Source: Bugulina stolonifera | Lineage: Eukaryota > Bryozoa > Gymnolaemata > Cheilostomatida > Bugulidae | DNA: 64,000 bases | Direction: 5' to 3' | Assembly: GCA_935421135.1 (NCBI GenBank) | Contig: OW285192.1 | Location: 6,032,001 to 6,096,000, forward strand | Shown here: in pieces, positions 27,041 to 39,017 of the stretch | Numbering within the stretch: position 1 is the stretch's first letter | Layout: each line of letters begins with the position of its first letter | Translations under genes and position numbers: made by a program | The notes under the pieces: generated by a model | The model's database searches: none | Told to the model about the DNA's origin: nothing | The model's input: the letters and a program-made list of their open reading frames with translations, nothing else

Positions 27041-30000
27041 ATGTCAGAACAGCCTACTAAACCCAAAGCAGAGGTTGTTAAGAATGCGGTAAGTCTTGTC
27101 TAGCTCTCTGGCGAACTAGCTCTAGTATATTTTAATTTACGTTAAAAATATATAAAATAATTATATTAATAATTAAATAAAATTAATTGTTATGGAATGT
27201 GGTTTCTATTCTAACTCTACTGATTTTGTCTTGTTAAGTAGGCGTAATGGTCTGTGAATCGGTGTGTCAGTTAATGATAGTGATTGCGAAGTTTTGTCTG
27301 AGGTAAATTCTTGTCCTGAATGTGCCGTCTCCGGAGTAGTCCTTCTCTAACTGAACTCTGCTTCTCTCTCGGGAGCTTTTTTCTCGTGTGTCGTAGCTTG
27401 TAAATGGTCGCGACTGTAGTTTGAAATTCCAATGAAGCATTCAAAAACAACTCTAGCCAAAAACTACACGTGTTATGGAACTTCAAATATATTCCATTCT
27501 CTCACCGTAATAATATGGTGCCAGAAATATACAAAAACAAGTATATATGTTTTACCTACATTGAGTTTTATCAATTCTCACGCCGTTGGATGGGCTACCA
27601 AAATATTCGTTAGATAGGCCAACTGAGCTTAAAGGTATCGATGGGTTTAGCCGATATAAATTAGTAAGATAACAGAAGATCAACAGGTATCGTTGGCTAG
27701 GGCTTGTTATATGATTTTTAGTTAAGACCGTAGACCTATAAGTTTCACATCTTCAGGTGATCACCATTACCACTGCGAGTGAGCAAATTGAAGTGTGATG
27801 GACTCCAGTTTTATAGATCTATTTTATACATTGTTCCTAACCTCTGAATATGTATTCAGTTGTGTAGCTTGATGATGGTCAGAAATTCTTTAATTCTCTT
27901 AATAGCATTTTATTTATGAAATGATATAAATAGCTTGCTCTGTGCTCTATAACTTGTTTTTATTTACTGTTCTTTATTTATTCAGTCAAGCTTAAGGGAA
28001 CTATCACTCTCTGGACATGTTGGCTTTGACAGTCTCCCCGAGCAGTTGGTGAACAAATCAGTAACTCAGGGATTTGCCTTCAACATCCTATGCGTTGGTA
28101 AGATATTTGGGCTGTGCATGTCATATCAATTATTATTGTCCAGTATCTCTTTGGGCGGTCAGCTTGTAGATGAAGATCACAGGCTAAAGTGAAACCCGTC
28201 CACTCAGAACCCACCAACTTCCACTCACAAGAGCTGCACCTTTTGATGTTCATTAAAAGAGCGTATAAATGCATAAATGTAAACAAAGATATGAATTAGG
28301 GTAACCTTCTCTGTGATAAGATGATGAATGTAACCGATATTCATGCTTGCTGTGGTTGCATTCTACAGGAATGCATAGCGTATTACATGTAGGCCTACAA
28401 TGGGCGGTGTTGGATAATTCTATTGAATGTTTGACAGGTGAGACTGGATTAGGCAAGTCTACGCTGATGGACACATTGTTCAACACTCAGTTTGACTCGA
28501 CTCCATCTACTCACTTCATTAGGGATGTAGGAGTGAAAGCTCATACTTATGGTTAGTAGTATACTCAGCTAGTTGTGTCTCCCCGGTGTTATCATGTAAA
28601 CCAAGTGTCCATTAGTACAGGCCAAAGCAATCGTAATATCATCAGTCTATCCTTATTAGTTATGTAATAATAGTTGTGTATGTAGGCCTACATGTACATG
28701 TACATCTGATTGGGATTATACGTAAGTAAGTCTGTAAACAACGGGAATACTCTACTAATTATTCGTGTGTTACTTTAACCTGTAAAGTGAACAGTTTTAA
28801 ACCAAGTTCACTATCAATAGGGTGGGACTATAGTATCTCTCATCAGGTTATGATGGGCTAACTAAGAATAGCAATAATTATACTACACTGTATAACTTAC
28901 TATCTAATATACAGCGGTATGCAACGGCAACTGATGGTATGCATTGGTGTTCTGACTCCATGATTAATTAGCTAGGAAATCACTTCATCTGTCACATTCC
29001 TGAGTTATAGGTAGATGTTATGTTGTTAGTCGATTGTCACTCCATCTGTATTGTGATCTGGAGTTTACCAATCTATCTATGTGATATACTAGGTGCTAGC
29101 ATCTCACTCCACCAATCAGTTGTTGTCTATTTCAGATCTGCAGGAGTCAAATGTACGACTAAAACTGACAGTAGTGGACTCAGTGGGATTCGCAGACCAA
29201 ATAAATAAAGAGAATTCGGTGGCACCGATCGTAGAATATATAGATAAACAGTACGAGGCATATCTACAGGTACATGTAGTTGTTATAGTAGAGTACTATT
29301 ATATCTGATGTGGATATACGTGGTGCTGGGTGGTAGGCGTACACAGTATAATGTAGATGTAAATAAATGTACCTGCCTACGTTTATCATGTGCTGTACTG
29401 GTAGTATTGTGCTATATATACATATAGCCTACTGTGGTATGCCATGTACACAATCACACTGAGTTGTACTGTATACTATTTAGTACAGCCTTACTCTAAT
29501 ATTCCTATAGGAAGAACTGAAGATCAAAAGACAGTTATATAACTACCATGATACCAGAGTCCATGCATGCCTATACTTCATAGCTCCTACTGGTCACTCG
29601 TGAGTTGATATTATAATTATATAAATAGTGGGCAGTAGACTGTGTGTAGTGGACAGTAAACAGTGTGTAGTGGACAGTAGACAGTGTGTAGTAGCTAGTT
29701 GACAGTGTGTAGTAGCTAGTAGACAGTTTGTAGTAGCTAGTAGACGGTCTGTAGTAGCTAGTGGACAGTTTGTAGTGGCTAGTGGGGTGTGTATCTAATG
29801 TATAAACTGGTATATCAGGGTAAACCAAACATACCTAATATTGTATCAAGCATAGGAATGGCTGCAATGTGATGTAATATTATACAAGTTAGGTTATGTT
29901 ATATACATGTAGTACACACTCCATATTACAACTTGTAGCTGATCACTCTAATTTCAAAAGCAAAACTAGACATGTAGTCTACTACCTGGGTGCAAGTATG

Positions 30001-33000
30001 CCATAGTTAGCATTATATCTGTACTCAGTATGACTACCATGTACCCCTAAAACTACCTACATGTTAATATACTATGTACACTACTTGTAGTGTGATTTCA
30101 ACTGGCAACGCCCATTTACTTGCATTCTATTCACATACGAACGAAACTTCTTGACAAAATAAAAAGTCACCGGACAGAAACAGACCTATTGGATGCTACA
30201 TAATATGTTGCATGCATCTATTCTGGAGTATAAAGCTAATTGCTATATAGCACATTGTAGAGTACCCACTACATCTATTCTTGTCTCTGTACAGTGTCCT
30301 ACTGGTGCTATATGCGTCTGTATTCCATCATACACGTGCCTCCATTCTACTCTAGTTCTATAATACATCGATACATTTCAGTCTCAAATCACTGGACCTG
30401 GTCACTATGAAGAAACTGGACAGTAAAGTGAATATTATACCAATAGTAGCCAAGTCTGATACTATAACTAAAGCAGAGCTACAAAGGTTCAAGGTAATGT
30501 ATCATACACGTACATACGATGAGCATACACTGCTACTGAATGCATGTAGACTAGATGGGTGGGGCAGCATATGCTAACTATTATAGTTATACCAAAGTGT
30601 GTAAATATGTGGTCTTGAAGGTGCATACAAATTAATACATAGATCTGCACCTGAAGCCCCAGTATCTACAATCATCTAATGTATAGTATCAGTAATAGTA
30701 TTGGGTTGCTATGGCAACGAAACAGGAAATAATTTGTGGTACTCGCTCTCTGTAGATCTTTAAAAATCTAAATTTCTTTGAATTTCTGCTGCATCAATAG
30801 CATTTCTATATCGTTAACTGGGTGTGTCCATGTCAACAGCTTACATAGATTTGACTACAATTATATGTATTCAGCTTATATCCCTAGATTATTTACCAAA
30901 TAAACTAGGACAAGAACAAATGTGGAGTTATGTCCCCCTAGTTTGAGAGAGTTATTGGTCTCATTAGTGATGTGATAATTAGGCACTAGGTATGAATACC
31001 CTATGGATCATCTGTAGCCTAGAGGAGGCAAAACTTTCAGTCAGTCAGTCATCAAATATCATCATCAATCATGTTACAGTTATAATACCACTTGACTTAT
31101 CAGTTATGGAGACAGTCTAAATTTACTGACAGTGAAATATTTAAATTAGATTCTGGCTATGTTACGCCTGCTGATATTGTAGATGCTGTAGTATGTTACA
31201 AGTACATTTTGTGATCAATGTATCCAAGATAGTTTAGTAAACTACACCATGCATTGGGTCATGGAGATTATCAGTGTTTATCTTTGATATCTCATTATTC
31301 CTTCTGTTTACAAACAATGAGAGTTTATATTCATTATCATAATCATTCAGTAGTATAAACAGCCAAAGTTCAACAAGATGAGTAAAAGTGTAGAGTACTA
31401 GTGTTTAGCATTGACTTAGGTAGGCATGTTAGTAAATACCTAACAAGTTCATAACTGTGGACTGTTGTGTTATAGGCTAAGATCATGAGTGAACTGGCAC
31501 AGAATGGGGTGCAGATCTACTATTTCCCTACAGACGACGAGACCGTCTCCTCCCTCAACGAAGATATGAATGTAAGTGAGGCTATGTATATGTACTAGTA
31601 AGTCAGGCTATGTATATGTACTAGTAAGTGAGGCTATGTATATGTACTAGTAAGTCAGGCTATGTATATGTACTAGTAAGTGAGGCTATGTATATGTAAG
31701 TGAGGCTATGTATATGTAAGTGAGGCTATGTAATATATGTTCACATGACTTGAGATGGGATTTATCATAATAGCTTATGCAGGATATGATATACAATATA
31801 AAGCAAGTGACTTGGTATGGGTCCACCCTGCCATAGCTATACAATGTAATATATAAGGAATCTAATGTTATACAGGGACACCTGCCCTTTGCTGTCGTTG
31901 GAAGTACAGATGAGATAAAGGTTGGTAACAAGATGATGAAGGCCCGACAATATCCCTGGGGAACTGTACAAGGTGTGTAGTCTACATGATTGTACTATTT
32001 TATAGTTCTTCTAGATATTATATAATTAGTCCAATGTAGTCAATAGCTCTCCATGGTCAACAGATACCATAAGGGTGTTGTTTTAGTAACCACACATCTG
32101 CTAGTGGTTACCCATGATTGGTTTATTCCGTTTAATACTTACCTGTGATTGGCTAGTTTTGTTAATTATTGCGTCTGATTGGTTTGCTGTGTATACTAGT
32201 CGAGAATGAGAACCACTGTGACTTTGTGAAGCTGAGAGAAATGCTGCTGAGGACAAACATGCAGGATCTGATAGATACGACCCACAAGAAACACTATGAG
32301 CTCTACAGAAGGGTTAGACTCTCTGACATGGGATTCACCGACTCAGATGGAAAGACGTAAGTCTATATAAACACCACCATCTATTCCCCCCTCACCTTCT
32401 GTTCCCCTTACCTTCTGTCCCCCTCACTTTCTGTCCCCTCACCTTCTGACCCCCTCACCTTCTGTCCCCCTCACTTTCTGTCCCCCTCACTTTCCGTCCC
32501 CTCACCTTCTGACCCCCTCACCTTCTGTCGTCCCCCACCTCTTCTCTCTCTGGACAGGTATGTCTGTATGATCTAGGTATTCCTACAATGCACTAATAGG
32601 CGGAAAAAAGTTGCATCCCAACAAATTCGAGAGCACCTTGAATCACATGGTCTTTTAATAGCTAGCCAATACAGTTTCTGTCCATCAAAGAATACTAGTC
32701 TCCTGATTTCATCCTAATTAATTGATTAGCAACTATTTATCGAGTACTATTGTACCATGTGTATGACGTGTTACCCTGGCTGACCTCCCTTCACCTTACT
32801 GACCTCTCTTTACCTTACTGACATGCTAGTAGTTGATAATATTGCATGTCTATCATCCTGTAGACCTACCACTACTACCTCTTCCTCATTCATCTGTATA
32901 ATATATACACAGACTAATACACACAATGTTATACGCATGTACTCTACATATGCATCTCTACTGACAGACTGCAAGAGACATATGAGCTGAAGAGAGAGGC

Positions 33001-34870
33001 ACATGTTAGTGAAATGCAGACAAAGGAGGAAGAGATGAGACAGATGTTTGTACAGAGAGTCAAGGAGAAAGAATCAGAACTAAAGGAGGCAGAGAGGGAG
33101 GTGAGAAACCTATCAAATATATCCTTGCATGTTATACAATGCTGTACAGTCATGACAACACTCGAGGTATAGGTCAATGAAGCTGCAGTCTATGGTCACA
33201 TGGTTGTATGTTAACGACCAATGCTCTGGTCATGCAGCTCTGTTATAATTGGCTTGATATCAGATACAACTACTCCAGTTAGAAAACTTGTTTAAAATAA
33301 ATTTTCTTCTTGGCTGGATATTTATTGATGCCACTAATAAGCTGACACACCATAAATACCTACTGTCTCGTATACTGTAGTATAAATACATGTAGTGTGT
33401 AATATATTCTTATATATTGGTAGTTGTGTTCCCCTGACAGGTTGATATTGACTTGTTGGTTAAACATGGCAGTAAATATATTTGTTATGGATATTGTCTA
33501 AATAATTATTCACTATGGTAGGCTATATACAGTCATGTTTGAAAATATTAACCCCCCCCCCCCCCCCCCCATTACAACCCTAGCTGGCGAATGTAAATGG
33601 GACGTATTTTCAACCGGCCTTGCACATTACATAATTTATTCAAACTATGCAAATTATACATCATTGCAAAGCTGAAAACCTACTCTTTCTAATGGTATTA
33701 AAAGGTTTTTTTTATTGAAGACATATTTTGCTAATATGAGGCTTTGGAAATGGACCTAATATCGAGAATCGAATTTGGTATTTGCTCGTCGGCTTCCGAC
33801 CCTACAGAGGCATATAACAACACCAAACAACGTAACTATGCAAATAATTCTTGATTTTCAACAATGCCTTAGACATCATTTAGCTATTGATAAAATTTTG
33901 TGCAAGATCAAAAAGTTCTGAATGGTACAAATTCTGTCTGTATTTGGACTGTTTTCACATAAAATTCATTCTGCGAACATGCCTAAAAGCCTCAAGGAGA
34001 ATGTACAAGATGTGATTGTGGACCTTCATAAGCAAGGACTAAGCTAAAAATCTATTGCTGGACAGACTTATCAGTGTATTTCAACTACTAAGTACATCAC
34101 AAAACCATATAAAGAAGATCAAACACTAGCAGACTGCAGCAAATTGGGTAGCTACAGCACGAATTTTATGTGAAAACAGTCCAAATACAGACAGAATTTG
34201 TAGCATTCAGAACTTTTTGATCTTGCACAAAATTCTATCAATAGCTAAATGATGTCTAAGGCATTGTTGAAAATCAAGAATTATTTGCATAGTTACGTTG
34301 TTTGGTGTTGTTATATGCCTCTGTAGGGTCGGAAGCCGACGAGCAAATACCAAATTCAATTCTCGATATTAGGTCCATTTCCAAAGCCTCATATTAGCAA
34401 AATATGTCTTCAATAAAAAAACCTTTTAATACCATTAGAAAGAGTAGGTTTTCAGCTTTGCAATGATGTATAATTTGCATAGTTTGAATAAATTATGTAA
34501 TGTGCAAGGTCGGTTGAAAATACGTCCCATTTATATTCGCCAGCTAGGGTTGTAATGGGGGGGTGGTTAATATTTTCAAACATGACTGTATATATTTATC
34601 ATGGTAATGGTTTACAGGATTTTGATATTGTTTGTCGGTGTGGTTTATATATTTATACCATGTAATATAATATTTATCATGAATGTGGTTTTGCAGCTGC
34701 ACAACAAGTTTGATTCGCTGAAGAGGCAGCACGCTGATGACAGGAAGCGTTTGGAAGACAACAAGAAGCAGCTGGATCAAGACATAGCTGAGTTCCAGAA
34801 GAGGAAAGCATTCTCTGAGCAGCACAGCTCTAGTACTACCACCCTGAGTAAGCACAAGAAAGGAAAGTAG
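27041..34870 (+). CDS. Septin, SEPT6/8/10/11 group
   Basis: A GTP-binding protein that polymerises into filaments at the cell cortex and division site. Plus-strand exons: 27041-27088, 27986-28097, 28438-28551, 29136-29269, 29511-29599, 30382-30493, 31476-31571, 31876-31972, 32200-32356, 32968-33100, 34697-34870. All phases agree; 421 residues, normal for the group. [17 protein letters not shown] (exon 2) is a signature of this group. G1 is GETGLGKST (54-62), G3 DSVG (106-109), G4 AKSD (189-192), and the septin-unique element has ARQYPWG (258-264). Residues from about 320 to the end form a charged coiled coil, as expected for hetero-oligomer assembly. Introns hold three minisatellites and a Tc1/mariner relic. 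The ATG at 27041 is conservative; see the upstream exon. Confidence 0.96.
29628..29780. repeat. Minisatellite after the septin exon 5 donor
   Basis: About seven units of around 20 bp of the GTGTAGTAGCTAGTAGACA type. It begins about 30 bp downstream of the donor at 29599/29600. Confidence 0.8.
31572..31735. repeat. Minisatellite built on the septin exon 7 donor
   Basis: The intron opens gtaagtgaggctatgtatat, and this opening is then repeated about seven times with units of 18-27 bp. Several units restore a full donor-like GTAAGTGAG. The true donor is 31571/31572, at the very start of the array. Confidence 0.9.
32380..32550. repeat. Pyrimidine-rich minisatellite after the septin exon 9 donor
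   Basis: About ten units of 16-17 bp of the CCCCTCACCTTCTGTCC type, starting about 25 bp after the donor at 32356/32357. The array is strongly strand-biased (C+T on the plus strand). Confidence 0.85.
33530..34588. mobile_element. Palindromic Tc1/mariner-type relic in the last septin intron
   Basis: A 1059-bp element flanked by TA on both sides. The ends are CAGTCATGTTTGAAAATATT and its inverse, the classic Tc1/mariner style. Inverted arms of about 430-450 bp face each other around a centre near 34.06 kb. The centre encodes a broken helix-turn-helix start of a transposase ([20 protein letters not shown], then a stop). A run of 19 C lies at 33552-33570. Non-autonomous. Confidence 0.88.
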
Positions 34871-36243
34871 GCTAATTCCTAGTATTTCTGTACTATGTTA
34901 ATAACTACTCAATTTAATATATCGTATTGTTTTATATGACAGCCATTCAGGTTTTGTAGCTAGGAGAACTAATGTAACCTTTTCTATTACAGATTGTATT
35001 TCATATGCTATTTTAATACTGTAGTAAATACTTGCTATATGGTCTCTAGAGGGCTCTACTGTAGTAAATGAGAAGGCATGTTTGTTGATACAATATAGTT
35101 TTCTGGTGCCATCAGCCAGTATCTGCTAAGAGAGTCTTTTCTTAAATTACAACATTAATTTAATTCTGTATGGTCAGGTTTGCATTTGCACGGACTGATT
35201 TACTAACAAATTATACTGAGTGGATTCACTGTTTTTTCATAGATAGGGCAACTCCTAAACTAATTAAATTTACATCCCTGATATACATAATATATTGTAT
35301 GCATGTTAATTTGTGTAACTATGACGTTTAGATGTGTGCTGAATTACATTGTATGTGCTATTGGAATAGTTGGGCAAAATAGTATAGACAACTGTAGTGT
35401 AAATTGTGATCAAGTGTTATATTCAGGAGTTATGTTCTTATGTTATACACCGCTATTCACTAGAATAATTCATTGACATGTACAGTAGCTTGTAATGTTA
35501 ACACTGTTTGGCTACCTTCATTATCTATTCACTGTTTCTTATATATTATTATTACACTATCTTTGCATATATTTCTATTCCAGACTTTAAACTGGTTACG
35601 GTGCTAATAATAAACACTGTAAAACACACTCTATCTAATGTTCAGTGTCGTAATGTTTGTGTTTGTAGCCTGGGGACCTCCTCTCCAGGCCGTGGAATTC
35701 AGTCTGCAGTATGAATTTTAGTTTTTCTTCTTATTAACAACTTTGTTAAACTAAGTTGACAAGCAACGCACTGTATTCATATTCTTCATAAATTAGAGTT
35801 TACATCTAACTATCATAAACATGAAGTGAAGTGATATTAAATTATTTAAAATAATAATAATAAATAAATTATAGGTGACAAGAAATAGTTCTCTCCCAAT
35901 TTACATTTCAGAAGCTAATGAGTGCCCAAGCTTTAAGACTGGTTGGTATAGAATACTATATGCCATGCACGTGTACATGGCATATATATGTACTACGAGT
36001 ATATGCTGGTAGGTGCCCATCAGAAGGAATGGAGCAGTTGTGGAATAAAACATGCATACCAGAGCTTAATATAATATGGAGTTTTTAGCCCTTGCTCAAC
36101 AATATAATATTTATCATGTTGAGAAGTACTGCATTTGATTAGTTATCCTCTCTTGTCAATGATAGTAGCGAGAGGTTAACTCCCACATTAGTGTTGAAAG
36201 GGCCATCCATGTATAATGTAGATGTCACTACATACTCTTTCCC
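34871..36243. other. Convergent intergenic region, septin and mucin-like gene 3' ends
   Basis: Holds the 3' UTRs of two genes that point towards each other. AT-rich; no coding frame with splice support was seen. The open frame at 35508-35714 looks like chance. Confidence 0.4.
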
Positions 36244-39017
36244 TTACTCATCAGTACCGGTAGACTGGTATACTGGATTGTCCACTCCTGTCTCTCCACT
36301 CTCGTTTCCCTCACCTTGTTTAACTAGTTCCAGCGACTTATCCTGTTTCTCAATGTCATCTGCTGCAACACACAATATGAAAAACTCTTCTTTTTTCTAA
36401 TAAATTCACATGCACATAAATTGGAATATTAACAACAAAAACATTAAATTATAGGTTATCAAAAATTTTTTATGTAAATATTGTATCATCAATGTTGTTA
36501 TTATACTGTACTCGCTAAAGTTGAACTTTGCAAAAAATTTTGAGCTTGCCGATGCCTGATTTTGATAATAAGGGTCGTATATCATGTTATGCTTAAATAC
36601 TTATTTTTGTGTCAATAAAATAATCCCCCAGAAATCTCATAAACCATACACAATGTAGCTCTTACAATGCTGATATTACCCTAAAAGCAGATACATTTTG
36701 CGATTTTTAACTTTTGCGAATTTCGCGAGTGACAAACTCGCAAATAATTTCCATCGCTATTAATATCTGCTTTCAAACTGATTTAAATAATTTCTGGTTT
36801 AAACAGACCATACATGCAGCTATATAGCTATATGATGCATAGTTGAATATTTTACAAAGCAGCAAGTATTTGCTATAACATAATTGGTAAGTAGCCTAGA
36901 GAGGATTTTTTAACAAGCTATGGTAATTACTTTACCTCACAGGTGGGCTTACTGCACTACATAGGAGTCAGCTGTAGTTTTGTACTGTATGTAAGTGGGG
37001 TTTAAATCTGAGTAAACATAGAGCTTAGCTAAGCTTGTTTGTAATGCTGAAATATGCATAAACATCAATTTTGGGACTTAAACAAATTTCGCGATAGGTC
37101 AAACTCGCTAAATATTTCTATCGCAAATTGCTCCAGGATTAGCAAACTCGCGAAACTTTCTTCCGCGAAATATTTCTGCTTTTAGGGTAAACAGTCATGT
37201 ATATTTCTCTGTCATTTCTAAGTTAAAAATTATAAAAGCTTCAAACGGGACTCGCGTCGTTTTTGAGTGCACTACCTACAACCAACTATACTTACTGGCA
37301 GGCTTACCAAGTCTCTCTGATTCCGCAGGAGACTCCCTGATTTTCAACTCAAATTTTGGTACCCCATCCCACCCAAAATGAACGCCCTCCACCCAAATAC
37401 TGAATCTCCCTGATTTTCATCTGTCGAACTTGGCAAGCCTGCTCACTGGTAGATCTTTGCAATTTACTAATGGTTAATTCATGCTCTCCTACTAACACCG
37501 AACATGCAGGGTATATAGGTATAGCCCACTTACACAATACATTGTATGCGCAATGTACATGTACATGTATGTTATGGCAAAATGAGCAACACCACAAAAC
37601 AAATCACAATTATTTAAATCCATGCACGTGTTTTGTTGGTGTAAATGGTTAGGAGTAGGTAAAATCGACTCACCAAACTCCTGCGGTCTGTTTGATATAG
37701 CTTTCTTAGACTTTGGGATGACTGTAACAGTTTTGTAAATTGTTTTGCCGCGTCGTTTCCACCACATGATGAATATGGTCACCAGAATTAGAAATAGTAG
37801 GCAAGCAATAATGGACATGGCTATTAGAGGAGACTTGTAAGAGTCATCCGTCTTATCTGCAAAAAATATAAATTATTACATGTTACTCAGGTACACTCGT
37901 TCCTAAAATCCTCACCACTGTAAACTCTGCTTATGGGGTATGAAAACTACAGACACACTGCTATTTATTATTACAACTTCGACAGGAAAAGAGAAGAAAC
38001 TGTTTTAGAGAAGCAAAAAGTTTGTCATTTCAAACGAAATCCGAAGTGTGTTTTTATTCAGTGGGCATCTTCTTTGTTGTCTCAGACAACTGAAATGGGA
38101 TCATATCAACAAACATGTGCATGACAGTATCTTTATCTATAGTAACACAATATACAAAGACACCCTACAAAAAACACCATGAACATTGTACGATACGATA
38201 TCTATAAAAACATCACTTCTGGAGAGTAAAAGCCATCTGTCACACGTTATACTCACAATATATCAAAATTCTGAACTCACCAATGCGTTGACTAGAATTA
38301 TACATGGACAGAACACAAGCTTGCCTTATGCTTATGAACTATCTGCAAGTTATAATGGCTTCTGGAACACACCCCAAAATATAAACATATAACACACTAC
38401 AGTATAATATTATTTACAGGTGTAAAAATAAATATAAATTACACTCGCATAATTATATTTTCAAGTACTTATGGCTCTTATCATGCATGCATACATGCAT
38501 AAGTGTAGATACTAGTAATATTAAAATATCTCCTGATTCAAATGGTAGAGGTTTGACAGAGGTAATCACTCACCTTGTCCATCCGTTGACACGACTTCAG
38601 CTAATGTAGACGTTACGTCTGCCAGAGTAGATGAGACTGCCTTGGCCGTGCTCGATGTTGTAGTGATGGAGTCTACCTCACCTGTACCAGATGATGTTGT
38701 CAAATTATTTAAATAGGTTGTGCTGTTAGTGATTGTCCCTGTACTGACTTCTAAGCGATCGGTTGTTGTCGCATTAGAAATCATTGTAGCATTGCTATCA
38801 AATTCTGCACCAGCACTGGTGGTAATGTTGTATGAGGCAGCAGTGGAAGTGAAAGAGAGACTACTTCCTGTAGACAGGTTTCCGCCAGCAGTCGGAGTGG
38901 AGTAGGTGGAATTACCAGATAGTTCGGCGGTGGTACTTATAAAACTAGGAGAGGTGTCTCCAGCTGAAGTGGAGTTCCAGGCTGTACTATTCATGTCAGC
39001 TAAATTCTTGCAGAAAT
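36244..39017 (-). CDS. Mucin-like single-pass membrane protein, 3' part
   Basis: Three minus-strand exons, 39017-38574, 37856-37674 and 36362-36244, are phase-consistent (all phase 1) and encode about 249 residues with a TAA stop. The first recognised exon (148 codons) is Ser/Thr-rich with many N-glycosylation sites (NST, NTS, NIT, NAT, NLT), typical of a mucin-like stalk. The second gives a membrane helix (about IAMSIIACLLFLILVTIFIM), then basic WWKRR. The last gives an acidic tail with NPVY, an NPxY-type motif that can bind PTB domains or endocytic adaptors. It begins at a tandem acceptor (gcagcag). The phase-1 start demands at least one more 5' exon with the signal peptide, which I could not find. 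No family recognised. Confidence 0.75.
36679..37187. mobile_element. TA-flanked MITE with TCGCGA-rich arms
   Basis: A 509-bp element with inverted ends CCCTAAAAGCAGA / TCTGCTTTTAGGG and TA on each side (36677-36678, 37188-37189). Subterminal arms carry repeated, partly complementary TTTCGCGA and ACTCGC blocks. It lies in the last intron of the mucin-like gene. No coding frame. Confidence 0.75.
37299..37441. mobile_element. Short hAT-like MITE (143 bp)
   Basis: Inverted ends CAGGCTTACCAAGT and ACTTGGCAAGCCTG, flanked by an 8-bp near-identical direct repeat (CTTACTGG at 37291-37298, CTCACTGG at 37442-37449). An 8-bp duplication and CAG-type ends fit the hAT superfamily. It lies in the same intron as the TA-flanked MITE. 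Confidence 0.7.

Noticed and set aside
29571..29828. Minus-strand Tyr/Ser/Thr repeat frame (YYTLSTS)
   Set aside because: Translation of the 20-bp minisatellite in a septin intron; the repeat period explains the pattern.
32944..33177. Minus-strand Ser-rich open frame
   Set aside because: Antisense to the coiled-coil exon 10 of the septin, whose splice sites and frame are clear.
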